33,673 nucleotides of DNA from Lacrimispora sp. (lineage in GTDB: Bacteria > Bacillota > Clostridia > Lachnospirales > Lachnospiraceae), in the NCBI GenBank assembly GCA_029256305.1, contig JAQSYE010000073.1, positions 1 to 33,673 of the forward strand, written 5' to 3'. Below the pieces are notes generated by a model. It ran no database searches. It had not been told where the DNA came from and saw only the letters and a program-made list of their open reading frames with translations. Positions 9,135 to 17,007 of the stretch are shown piece by piece. Every line of letters begins with the position of its first letter. Positions within the stretch are counted from its first letter, which is position 1. The translations under genes and the position numbers were made by a program.

Positions 9135-9755
9135 ATGAATCCGAATACATTTCCAACCAAGGGAAATTTAATCCTTGCGAAGAACTCCCTGACATTAGCC
9201 AGACAGGGCTATGAGCTGATGGATAAGAAGAGGAACATCCTGATCAAAGAACTGATGAGCTTAATTGATGAGGCAAAGGGAATTCAGTCGGAAATTGACG
9301 TGACGTTTACCGCTGCGTACAAAGCTCTTCAGAAGGCGAACATCGAACTGGGAATTAATTACGTCCAGGACATCGCAATTGCCGTACCCATTGACGACAG
9401 GGTGCGGATCAAGACCCGAAGCATTATGGGAACTGAGATTCCGTTAGTGGAACACGAAGAAATGCCTCTGAATTTAACCTACGCTTATTACAGCACCAGA
9501 GAATCCCTTGATGAAGCCCGTTACCATTTTGAACGGGTTAAAAAGCTTTCCATAAAACTTTCCATGGTCGAAAACTCTGCTTATCGTCTGGCTAACAGTA
9601 TTAAAAGGACACAAAAGCGGGCCAATGCATTAAAGAATATTACCATCCCCCGATACGAGACTCTTACCAGAAATATCACCAATTCTCTGGAGGAAAAGGA
9701 TCGGGAAGAATTTACAAGGCTTAAAGTTATTAAGCGTACCAAAAAAAGTATGTGA
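9135..9755 (+). CDS. ntpD: V/A-type ATP synthase subunit D (rotor shaft)
   Basis: Central shaft subunit. 206 residues, with two long helices at the ends and a short middle domain. N-terminal FPTKGNLILAKNSLTLARQGYELMDKKRNIL is the highly conserved D-subunit signature. C-terminal RLANSIKRTQKRANALKNITIP followed by EEKDREEFTRLKVIKR also fits. It is the last gene of the operon, with AGGAGGGG upstream and a bidirectional hairpin immediately after. Confidence 0.97.
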   Translation: MNPNTFPTKGNLILAKNSLTLARQGYELMDKKRNILIKELMSLIDEAKGIQSEIDVTFTAAYKALQKANIELGINYVQDIAIAVPIDDRVRIKTRSIMGTEIPLVEHEEMPLNLTYAYYSTRESLDEARYHFERVKKLSIKLSMVENSAYRLANSIKRTQKRANALKNITIPRYETLTRNITNSLEEKDREEFTRLKVIKRTKKSM

Positions 9756-9759
9756 TGAA

Positions 9760-9809
9760 AACAGAGCTGCGATGCCAAATATAATGGCTTCGCAGCTCTG
9801 TTGTTTTTC
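9760..9809 (+). terminator. Terminator between the V-ATPase operon and the LOG gene
   Basis: AACAGAGCTGCGA...CCA pairs with TGG...TCGCAGCTCTGTT over 18 positions with one mismatch and a 7-nt AT loop. It is followed by GTTTTTC on the + strand. On the minus strand it is followed by TTTTC, so it probably serves both converging units. Confidence 0.92.
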
Positions 9810-9811
9810 TA

Positions 9812-10402
9812 TTAATTCTTACGTTCTGATAACTGCTTCCACTTGACGCCCAGGACAGGGGAAGAATATATCTTCATTTTTTCAATCAGACCCTGCGGTT
9901 GTGTATCCACCAGTAAAAGTTCCTTATTGGAAGGATTCATAAATCCTTCCGCAATGGCCACATCTATCATATTCAGCAGTGGATCAAAAAAGCGGCATAC
10001 ATTTAAAATTCCTACCGGTTTTTTATGAATACCAAGCTGTGACCAGCTGAGAACCTCAAACAGCTCCTCAAAAGTCCCAACTCCGCCGGGCAGTGCAATA
10101 AACGCATCTGCCAAATCAGCCATGGTCTTCTTTCTTTCATGCATATCATTTACTTCTATCAGAAGCGTCAGATCCTGATTGATGATCTGGCTGGGGAACA
10201 GTCCTGTTGGTATGACACCTGTCGCCTTACCACCATTTTCCAGCACTTCCTTTGCCAGTTCTCCCATTAATCCCACATTGGAACCTCCGTAAACTAACTC
10301 CATACCATTTTTACTTAGAATCTTACCCAGCTTTCTGGCACAGTCTTTATATTCCTCTCTGTTTCCAAGATTTGACCCTGAATAAACACAGACTTTTTTC
10401 AT
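9812..10402 (-). CDS. LOG-family TIGR00730 Rossmann-fold protein
   Basis: Member of the lysine-decarboxylase-like / LOG family. Characterised members release free bases from nucleoside 5'-monophosphates (phosphoribohydrolase, as in cytokinin activation). Visible marks are KVCVYSGSNLGNREEY at the N-terminus, LVYGGSNVGLMG, MHERKKTMADLADAFIALPGG, and the active-site PGGVGTFEELFE. The start is the ATG giving MKKVCVYSG. GGGAGG lies six bases before it, whereas the longer track start has no ribosome site. The length of 196 aa is typical. The true substrate in bacteria is often unclear. Confidence 0.9.
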   Translation of the reverse strand: MKKVCVYSGSNLGNREEYKDCARKLGKILSKNGMELVYGGSNVGLMGELAKEVLENGGKATGVIPTGLFPSQIINQDLTLLIEVNDMHERKKTMADLADAFIALPGGVGTFEELFEVLSWSQLGIHKKPVGILNVCRFFDPLLNMIDVAIAEGFMNPSNKELLLVDTQPQGLIEKMKIYSSPVLGVKWKQLSERKN

Positions 10403-10440
10403 GCGGTACCTCCCATTTGTTTTTCTAATTATTAATCCCA

Positions 10441-10469
10441 TTGACGCTGTGATCTGAAACCATTATAAT
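10441..10469 (+). promoter_or_regulatory. Promoter of the LysR gene
   Basis: TTGACG, 17-base spacer, TATAAT (5/6 and 6/6 to the sigma-A consensus). Its -10 lies in the same ATTATAAT that supplies the -10 of the opposing LOG promoter. Expected start is near 10476. Confidence 0.7.
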
Positions 10470-10490
10470 CAGCTTAAGCTTATAAGTAAA
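10462..10490 (-). promoter_or_regulatory. Promoter of the LOG-family gene
   Basis: On the minus strand: TTTACT, 17-base spacer, TATAAT. It overlaps the + strand LysR promoter, so the two cannot be occupied at once. Confidence 0.65.
10463..10485. promoter_or_regulatory. Candidate LysR operator (TTATAA-N11-TTATAA dyad)
   Basis: Two TTATAA arms are separated by 11 bases that include the palindrome AGCTTAAGCT. This fits the T-N11-A layout of LysR-type sites. It covers the -10 regions of both divergent promoters, next to the lysR-like gene. Confidence 0.45.
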
Positions 10491-10503
10491 ATAGAGATTA
10501 AGT

Positions 10504-11415
10504 ATGGGAGGTATATTAAAATTTTATATGTTGATTCCATTTGAACTTTACCGCATCTTTTATACCACAGCCAGGCTTGGGAGCATTTCAAAAGCTTCCA
10601 AAGAGCTTTTTACCTCTCAGCCAGCTGTCAGCTATTCCATAAAACAGTTGGAGGAAAAGCTGGGTGGCCAGTTATTTTTCAGGAATGCAAAAGGAGTTTC
10701 ATTAACTGCTGAGGGAGAAATACTGTACCAATATATTGAAAAGGGATGCTCTCTGATTCTTTCCGGCGAACGCAAATTCGGAGAATTAAAAGATATGACT
10801 TCTGGACAGCTGCGAATTGCTGTCTGCTCTGCCGTCTGTAAAAACGACCTTCGAAAGCCTATTACCCTTTATCATCAGCTGTATCCGAATATCCGCATCC
10901 ACGTCAGAGATGAATCCAGTTATGAAATCTCCAGACTTCTTGGCATAGGAGAAATTGATATTGGAATTATTAATTTTCAGGAAAATACGAAAGAACAGTT
11001 ACATATCGTCAAAAGAATAAATAAAGAAATGTGCTTTGTTGCAGGCAAGAAATACGAGGCGCTAAGCTTTGCCCCTATCTCACTTCGCACCCTCACAGAG
11101 ACGTGCCCTTTGATTGCGCTTCATAAAGGTGGCAGCACAAGGAATAATCTGGATCAATTTCTGCTCTCACATGAAATTTATAAAAATCCCCAGATAGAGT
11201 TAAACACACTGGAGCTGATTGTGGAGTTCGCCATAAACGGTTTAGGATCCGCCTGCGTAACAAAAGATTATGTAGCAAATGAATTGGCCGGTGGGCAGCT
11301 TTTTCTTATTCCTCTTTTAGAACCTCTTCCAAAGAAAAATCTGGCGGTTGTAATAAAAAAGGACATGCCGGTTTCCACTGCATCAGAAAAATTCTTAGAA
11401 CTGGTTCTCCAATAA
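10504..11415 (+). CDS. LysR-family transcriptional regulator
   Basis: N-terminal winged helix-turn-helix: FELYRIFYTTARLGSISKASKELFTSQPAVSYSIKQLEEKLGGQLFFRN, with the classical LysR recognition helix. A type-2 periplasmic-binding-like effector domain spans about residues 100-303. The start is uncertain. ATG 10504 has only a weak GAG upstream, while ATG 10528 (MLIPFELYR) gives the usual family N-terminus but lies 17 bases after a GGGAGG. It is transcribed divergently from the LOG gene and ends 31 bases before the convergent LUD gene. Target genes and ligand cannot be read from sequence; autoregulation is likely. Confidence 0.93.
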   Translation: MGGILKFYMLIPFELYRIFYTTARLGSISKASKELFTSQPAVSYSIKQLEEKLGGQLFFRNAKGVSLTAEGEILYQYIEKGCSLILSGERKFGELKDMTSGQLRIAVCSAVCKNDLRKPITLYHQLYPNIRIHVRDESSYEISRLLGIGEIDIGIINFQENTKEQLHIVKRINKEMCFVAGKKYEALSFAPISLRTLTETCPLIALHKGGSTRNNLDQFLLSHEIYKNPQIELNTLELIVEFAINGLGSACVTKDYVANELAGGQLFLIPLLEPLPKKNLAVVIKKDMPVSTASEKFLELVLQ

Positions 11416-11446
11416 GAGCGCTGCCATTCAAAAAGCTGCTGCTCTC

Positions 11447-12085
11447 CTAATACCCCAGACTTTGATCTACAATAATTACTTTAATCCGGTCTTTTATAAA
11501 CTGACCTGTTATTAAAACAAAATCATTGCAGATCCTTTCTTTGTGACTGCAGTCAATGCACCGTCCCAAATGCGTACACGGGGTTGACTTGCCCAGCCTC
11601 TTTGCATCGATGGGCGCTGCAATTTGCCGGGTTCTTTTAATTGCTTCGTCCAGATTTTCGGTGATTTTATTAACTCCTGCAATGGCGATCACCTGCCCTG
11701 GTCCATATAACATAGGGGCTACTCTGCTCCCATTTCCATCTATATTAAACAATTCACCTTTTTTAGTAATTGCATTCACTCCGGTAACAAACGTATCTGC
11801 CCGAAAATTCTGCAAATGCACTTCCCTTTTATCCTTTGCCGTCAGAGACGGCTGAAACTTATCCAGAAAATTAAGCTTCCGAATTCTTAAATAATCGAAA
11901 ATCCCCAGTTGATCCAATGTCACTGAATCGCCGCAGCCTACAGTTTCTCCATCTTTAATTAACTCATCCAAGAGAGAAATCAGTAAACGCTGATCATTGA
12001 CGTAATAGCCCGCCATTTTATTTTTATTAAGGTGATCAATGACCTCCATTACATGCTCAGGAACATTCTCGTTATTAAAATACAT
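11447..12085 (-). CDS. LUD-domain (DUF162) protein with C-terminal Cys cluster
   Basis: Stand-alone member of the LUD family related to LutC/LldG lactate-utilisation proteins. 212 residues with GETVGCGDSVTLDQLGIFDYL, DTFVTGVNAITKKGELFNIDGNGSRVAPMLYGPGQVI and VGV/AGVNKI-like strands. The C-terminus carries four closely spaced cysteines (TPCTHLGRCIDCSHKERICNDF) that could bind a metal or cluster. No lutA/lutB-type partners lie nearby, so lactate oxidation is not supported here. ATG at 12085 is preferred to the adjacent TTG, with AAAGGAG seven bases upstream. Confidence 0.85.
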   Translation of the reverse strand: MYFNNENVPEHVMEVIDHLNKNKMAGYYVNDQRLLISLLDELIKDGETVGCGDSVTLDQLGIFDYLRIRKLNFLDKFQPSLTAKDKREVHLQNFRADTFVTGVNAITKKGELFNIDGNGSRVAPMLYGPGQVIAIAGVNKITENLDEAIKRTRQIAAPIDAKRLGKSTPCTHLGRCIDCSHKERICNDFVLITGQFIKDRIKVIIVDQSLGY

Positions 12086-12182
12086 CAATAAACTCCTTTC
12101 TTACTATCAATATGTTGTCTTTTGCTGCAGTTCATAAAACAGATTTTTAAATAATTGTAAATCCCAAACCACAAAAAAGCAA

Positions 12183-12217
12183 ATAAAAAACTGCCGGAGC
12201 ATACAACTACCGGCAGT
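12183..12217 (-). terminator. Terminator of putP
   Basis: On the minus strand ACTGCCGG pairs with CCGGCAGT across a 12-nt loop, followed by TTTTTTATTT. It lies 18 bases beyond the putP stop. Confidence 0.92.
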
Positions 12218-12235
12218 CCTCACTATTCTGTTTTG

Positions 12236-13771
12236 TTATTTACTTACAGAATCAAATTCCTTATAGATTTCCCGATCAGGCTCCGGTGTCAACAGCGATA
12301 CAATAATAATTGCTGCACACGCTACAGTAAAAGCCGGAAGGAGCTCATATATATTAAAGATTCCGCCCAGAGGACGCACCAAGTATTTCCATATAAACAC
12401 CATTGCTCCTCCGGATACCATTCCTGCAACTGCCCCATAGAAATTACTTCTTTTCCAGAACAGGGCAAACAGCATTACAGGGCCAAAGGAGGCTCCAAAG
12501 CCAGCCCATGCAAAGGATACAATGGCAAATACCGAGCTATCTGGATCCCAGGCAAGAAACACTGCGATTAATGCCACTCCGATTACAGTCAGTCTGGCCG
12601 CCAGCATAGAAGTTTTATGACTTACCTTAAGCTTTAGGAAGTCCTGCATAAGATTCTGGGACACGCCCGATGCAGCTGTTAAAAGCTGAGAGTCAGCGGT
12701 AGACATGGTACATGCAAGAATGCCTGCAAGCACAATACCTGCCAATATGGAAAAAGCAAAACCATGACTTCCCAAAAGTCCTGCCAACCGGATAATAACG
12801 GTCTCCGCTTCCGATCCCGATGCGAATACCGGAATATGACCTGCGATAGAAACACTATAACCGATGATTCCAATGAGAATTGCCACAATCATGGATATCA
12901 CAACCCAGGTAGATGCAATTCGGCGGGAAGTCGTAAGCTTATTTTCATCACTGATTGCCATAAAACGAAGTAGAATATGAGGCATACCAAAATATCCCAA
13001 TCCCCATGCCAGTGTTGACACTATATTTAATATACCGTATGGGACGGATGTCTGACCTGCCATATTATGGGTTCTGCTCATGCTTAGATAACCTTCCAAA
13101 GCACCAGCATTCTCCATGACTTTGTCCCAGCCGCCAGAGACTGATATCCCGTAGAATACGATAATAATTAGTGAAATGCTCATAACAATACTCTGAACAA
13201 GATCCGTAGTGGAAACCGCCATGAACCCACCCATTACGGTATATCCAACCACTATAATTGCTCCAATAATCATTACCATGTGATAATCTACATGATACAG
13301 ACTGTTAAACAGCGTACCAATTGCCTTAAAACCGGAAGCAGTATATGGAATAAAGAAAACCAGAATGATTACAGCAGAGATGCACATCAAAATGTTTTTC
13401 TCATCCCGATAGCGTCGGGAGAAAAAATCCGGAATCGTAATGGTATTGCACACTACCGAATATCGGCGAAGACGTTTTGCAACCAAAAGCCAGTTTAAAT
13501 AAGTACCTGCTGCCAGACCAATAGCCGTCCAACCAGCATCAGCAATACCAGTCATGTAAGCAACACCCGGAAGTCCCATCAGCAGCCAGCTGCTCATATC
13601 AGATGCCTCCGCGCTCATGGCGGTTACTAACGGCCCCAGCTTCCTTCCTCCAAGATAAAACTCATCAGACGAGTCACCCCCGCCCTTCTTGCTGTAATAA
13701 AACCCGATATAGACCATTGCCGCCAGATAAACCAGAATGGCAGACAAAATACCAACTTGCCCTATACTCAT
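12236..13771 (-). CDS. putP: Sodium/proline symporter PutP
   Basis: Na+-coupled solute transporter of the SSS family, most like proline permeases. 511 residues with about 13 membrane helices. Early family landmarks include FYLGGRKLGPLVTAMSAEASDMSSWLLMGLPG, the PutP signature region that contributes Na+ ligands. Later ones are GGFMAVSTTDLVQ, GYFGMPHILLRFMA and ILACTMSTADSQLL (Na+ site on the eighth helix). AAGGAGG precedes the ATG. Proline is the likely substrate, but related permeases carry other small solutes. It is monocistronic by its own promoter and terminator. Confidence 0.93.
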   Translation of the reverse strand: MSIGQVGILSAILVYLAAMVYIGFYYSKKGGGDSSDEFYLGGRKLGPLVTAMSAEASDMSSWLLMGLPGVAYMTGIADAGWTAIGLAAGTYLNWLLVAKRLRRYSVVCNTITIPDFFSRRYRDEKNILMCISAVIILVFFIPYTASGFKAIGTLFNSLYHVDYHMVMIIGAIIVVGYTVMGGFMAVSTTDLVQSIVMSISLIIIVFYGISVSGGWDKVMENAGALEGYLSMSRTHNMAGQTSVPYGILNIVSTLAWGLGYFGMPHILLRFMAISDENKLTTSRRIASTWVVISMIVAILIGIIGYSVSIAGHIPVFASGSEAETVIIRLAGLLGSHGFAFSILAGIVLAGILACTMSTADSQLLTAASGVSQNLMQDFLKLKVSHKTSMLAARLTVIGVALIAVFLAWDPDSSVFAIVSFAWAGFGASFGPVMLFALFWKRSNFYGAVAGMVSGGAMVFIWKYLVRPLGGIFNIYELLPAFTVACAAIIIVSLLTPEPDREIYKEFDSVSK

Positions 13772-13837
13772 AACGTTCCTCCTTGTTACTCTCTTATTTC
13801 TGCTGTTATTAGTAAAAGCCCCAGCAACAATGGGTGT

Positions 13838-13866
13838 ATTATAGCATCAACAAAAATAGAACGCAA
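13838..13866 (-). promoter_or_regulatory. Promoter of putP
   Basis: Minus strand TTGCGT, 17-base spacer, perfect TATAAT, about 65 bases before the putP start. The rest of the 217-base gap to the TetR gene is AT-rich. It includes an imperfect dyad around CTTAAG (about 13905-13920) that could be an operator. Confidence 0.55.
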
Positions 13867-13988
13867 CGCAGAACAAAGTATAGACTAAATACTGTACTAT
13901 TCTTAAGATAATAAGTATTTCTCTTTAATTTACAATGGTTTTTGACTGAACTCATATTAATTATAATATTAATACAAGTATATTTAAA

Positions 13989-14579
13989 TTATTTTTTCGG
14001 CAGAAACCCGCTTAGAAACGATGGCAGAACGGATGAACTATACTGTCTAAGCGAATATTCTCCCCCACACAGGCACCAGTCATATAAAAGCGCCCGTTCA
14101 CAGAGAGCATATAGTTTCACCATTTCGCTCACGCTCATTTTAGTTCCAAGCTGCCCAGCCTCCTGTCCCTGGGCAATAATCTTTCTTAACAACTTATAAT
14201 AGGTTCGGTTATGGTCCAGCAAATGCTTCTCCCCATTTGTTATAAGCTGCGTGGACAAAAGTCTTGCCAGAAGATCAATGGAAATGCTGTTCTCTATCAT
14301 TGTAAATAACTCGCTGTTTAACATCAGTAATTTCTCCATAGCCGGAAGCTCCGGCTCCAGCTGCGTTTTCAATTCTTCGTATTTATCATCAAACAAAACA
14401 CTAAGAGTACTAAGAAGCGCATCCTTTCCATCAAAATAATGATAGAACGACCCTTTTGACGTCTTGGAAAGCTCTATGATTTCTTCCACTGTTGTATCTT
14501 CATATCCCTGTTCATAAAACAGCTTCCAGGCCGCGCTTACAATTTTTCCCCTGGTATTGCGCACACTTTTCTTCGCCAC
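13989..14579 (-). CDS. TetR/AcrR-family transcriptional regulator
   Basis: 196 residues. Typical N-terminal DNA-binding domain: RGKIVSAAWKLFYEQGYEDTTVEEIIELSKTSKGSFYHYFDGKDAL, with the TetR turn and recognition helix. The remainder is a helical ligand-binding and dimer domain. GTG start with AAGGAGG upstream; no in-frame ATG lies nearby. It is divergent from the APH-fold kinase gene and reads toward putP without an obvious strong terminator. It may regulate itself, the kinase gene, or putP; the sequence does not decide. Confidence 0.93.
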   Translation of the reverse strand: MAKKSVRNTRGKIVSAAWKLFYEQGYEDTTVEEIIELSKTSKGSFYHYFDGKDALLSTLSVLFDDKYEELKTQLEPELPAMEKLLMLNSELFTMIENSISIDLLARLLSTQLITNGEKHLLDHNRTYYKLLRKIIAQGQEAGQLGTKMSVSEMVKLYALCERALLYDWCLCGGEYSLRQYSSSVLPSFLSGFLPKK

Positions 14580-14692
14580 GAGACAATTCCTCCTTAATTT
14601 TCATCCTGAGATGAAATCACACGATTTAGTATATCATAGGATAGGAAAAATCGTCCATGAGTTAAATCCGTGAGCGCAGATCTGTACTCGTA

Positions 14693-14721
14693 GTGACATA
14701 GCCAAAACACTGTGGTACAAT
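14693..14721 (+). promoter_or_regulatory. Promoter of the APH-fold kinase gene
   Basis: GTGACA, 17-base spacer, TACAAT (5/6 in both boxes), about 40 bases before the ATG. Nearby, AAATC-ACAC-GATTT (around 14614-14629) is a small dyad between the two divergent genes and a possible TetR site. Confidence 0.65.
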
Positions 14722-14764
14722 GATTAGAACAAACAGATAGCACCTTAGAAAGGAACGGTGACAG

Positions 14765-15748
14765 ATGAACAGTCTGACAAAAAACACTCAATCAGAAGAG
14801 ACACTTCTTAGCCTTATTCATCACGCATTTCCACACGCAGTCTGTACCGGGATTGAAGAACTGACAGAAGGTTATTTTAATGTAGCCTACAAAATATCCC
14901 TGGAACATGCTCCATCCTGCATACTAAAGATTGCACCGCCTAAAGACGCCCTTGTAATGTCATATGAAAAAAATATAATGATGAGCGAAGTCCTGGCAAT
15001 GCACACAGTAAAGGAACAATCTGATGTACCAGCTGCAAAAGTGCTGTTTTATGATGACACCCTAAGCCTGATTCATGCTCCGTATTTTTTCATGGAGATA
15101 CTGGAAGGCGCCAGCTTCCACTCCATTCTTTCCAGTCTCTCCCCTGATGTTCAGTCAGCCTTACGAACAGAAGCCGGCACTTTAAACAGAAAAATAAACT
15201 GCATTAAAGGAAGTAAGTTCGGTTATCTGGGGCAGCCGTCTTTGCAGGGAAATGACTGGTTCCAGGTATTTTCCAATATGATAAAGCTTGCTTTTTCAGA
15301 TGGAGAACGTTTATCCATTGACTTAAAGATATCCAAAAAACAACTGTTTGAGAATTTAGAAAGATCCAAAGAACTTTTTGATGATATTAAAACCCCCGTA
15401 CTTGTCCACTGGGACTTATGGGATGGGAATATCTTTGTGAAAGACAATCAGATTACAGGTTTGATAGACTGGGAACGAAGTCTTTGGGCAGATCCCCTGA
15501 TGGAGGTGGGATTTCGAACCTATGGCTCAGACAGAGATTTTTACAAAGGTTACGGTATTGAACGTCTTTCAGAAAAAGAATACTTACGAGCTCTCTGGTA
15601 TGATGTCTACACCATGCTCCTGGTTTCTCAGGAATGTGATTACCGCCAATACGATACGCGAGATATGTATCACTGGGCCACCGGCCATCTGATTGATAAA
15701 TTCGAAGAGCTTCACCGCATCATACCTTCCACACAGGTAATTAAATGA
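14765..15748 (+). CDS. APH-family (aminoglycoside/choline kinase-like) phosphotransferase
   Basis: Protein-kinase-like fold of the APH family, 327 residues. It has an N-terminal lobe (ELTEGYFNVAYKISL, with lysine in CILKIA). The catalytic loop is HWDLWDGN (His215, Asp217, Asn222), and the metal-binding GLIDWE has Asp235. The family phosphorylates small hydroxyl substrates such as choline, homoserine, sugars or antibiotics. Nothing here identifies the substrate, and a resistance label is not justified. SD AAAGGAA lies upstream of ATG. Its stop lies one base from the end of the convergent YibE/F gene. Confidence 0.85.
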   Translation: MNSLTKNTQSEETLLSLIHHAFPHAVCTGIEELTEGYFNVAYKISLEHAPSCILKIAPPKDALVMSYEKNIMMSEVLAMHTVKEQSDVPAAKVLFYDDTLSLIHAPYFFMEILEGASFHSILSSLSPDVQSALRTEAGTLNRKINCIKGSKFGYLGQPSLQGNDWFQVFSNMIKLAFSDGERLSIDLKISKKQLFENLERSKELFDDIKTPVLVHWDLWDGNIFVKDNQITGLIDWERSLWADPLMEVGFRTYGSDRDFYKGYGIERLSEKEYLRALWYDVYTMLLVSQECDYRQYDTRDMYHWATGHLIDKFEELHRIIPSTQVIK

Positions 15749-15749
15749 A

Positions 15750-16913
15750 TCAACGGTTTATCTTCCATCTTACAGCTGTAAAAGATGCCATCAGGGATAC
15801 AATCGGAATCGTCATCACAACTCCCAGGCTTCCCGAAATTCCCTGCATGATTTCGATTACCATGTTATTGGAATTGATAATCTGCAGATAAGGCAGTTCA
15901 TAGGCATAGTTTAACAACAGCGTGCTGACCCCGCTGCCCACAAATGCAAGAATCAAGGTGTTTACCATGGTTCCCATGGCATCTCTGCCTACATTCATTC
16001 CAGAGCGAAACAGCTCTTTTGTCCCCAGTTCAGGATTATTGGCATGTATCTCAAAAACAGTGGAAGATATGGACATTCCCACGTCCATGACTGCACCCAG
16101 AGCAGAAATCAGTAATCCGGAAAAAAGAAGTTCCCCCACCCGGATCCCGCGGATATTTTCCAGTACTGTCAATGACTCAATGTCAGATACATTGTACCCT
16201 GAGATATGGGATACCGCACCAAATAGATAGGCTGATACACCGGCAATGATAACTCCGCTCACGGTTCCGGCCACAGCACACAAAGTTTTTCCGGACCAGC
16301 CTCCCAGCAAATACATCGTGACAAAGGTAGTGATCGATGCAACCAGGACTGCTGCAAAAAATGGAGAATATCCCTTATAAATCATTGGTATGTAAAGCCA
16401 CACGATGCAGACAAAAGTAAAGATAAGTCCTACACAGGAATAAAAACCTTTCCAGCCCCCGATCACGCAGACCACCGCCAAAAATAGTAGTACAAATCCA
16501 AGAACAGCCCACTCCCGGTCCACGCTGTATACCGTATGGATGGCGATATCACCTGATACGCTTTGAATCACAATTACATTCATCCCCGGTTCACAGGCTG
16601 CGCCAAACAGATAACCATTGTTGCTGGTTGCCTCAACCATCTTGCCTTTCAGAGAACCGGAACGGATTTCAACTAAAACATTCTGCTGACCAGTCCTGCT
16701 GCCGTCTTCCTGCAAATTATCCGAAAGAACCTCCATAACCCGTCCACGTTCAAACGTTCTTCCTTGTGTGGATATCAGACTGGCTATATCTATCTGATTA
16801 AAACCAATTAGAAAAAGAATAAATACTGCCATAAATATTACAAATACGATCCACTGAAGCCACCTCTTTTCCTGCGTCATCCATGTGTGTTTTCCCTGCT
16901 GCTCAGATTCCAT
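15750..16913 (-). CDS. YibE/F-family multipass membrane protein
   Basis: 387 residues. One N-terminal helix (about 18-38) is followed by an extracytoplasmic domain (about 45-130: GRVMEVLSDN..., LVEIRSGSLKGKMVEATS) and then about seven helices. Conserved family text: ENIRGIRVGELLFSGLLISALGAVMDVGMSISS and FRSGMNVGRDAMGTMVNTLILAFVG. The function of the family is unknown; transport is only a guess. AAAGGAG stands ten bases before ATG. It lies 94 bases downstream of the phosphatase gene on the same strand, so cotranscription is possible. Confidence 0.88.
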   Translation of the reverse strand: MESEQQGKHTWMTQEKRWLQWIVFVIFMAVFILFLIGFNQIDIASLISTQGRTFERGRVMEVLSDNLQEDGSRTGQQNVLVEIRSGSLKGKMVEATSNNGYLFGAACEPGMNVIVIQSVSGDIAIHTVYSVDREWAVLGFVLLFLAVVCVIGGWKGFYSCVGLIFTFVCIVWLYIPMIYKGYSPFFAAVLVASITTFVTMYLLGGWSGKTLCAVAGTVSGVIIAGVSAYLFGAVSHISGYNVSDIESLTVLENIRGIRVGELLFSGLLISALGAVMDVGMSISSTVFEIHANNPELGTKELFRSGMNVGRDAMGTMVNTLILAFVGSGVSTLLLNYAYELPYLQIINSNNMVIEIMQGISGSLGVVMTIPIVSLMASFTAVRWKINR

Positions 16914-17007
16914 ATATGGGAGGCTCCTTTCTCACCTGTTACTTTTCCGGTTATACCCCCGGGACATTCAGACTCAGCCCTATGCCCCGGAGATTTTCAA
17001 ACCTCTA

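Noticed and set aside
11410-11455. Possible hairpin between the LysR and LUD genes (AGAGC...GCTCT)
   Set aside because: Only about five pairs align and no T-run follows on either strand.
14765-15748. Antibiotic-resistance call for the APH-fold gene
   Set aside because: The catalytic motifs define only the broad kinase fold; there is no mobile-element context or specific aminoglycoside-kinase signature.
16959-16990. Hairpin CCGGGGCAT/ATGTCCCGG between the phosphatase and YibE/F genes
   Set aside because: Nine pairs with one wobble, but no T tail on the minus strand, so it is not a convincing terminator; it may be chance or an mRNA stabiliser.
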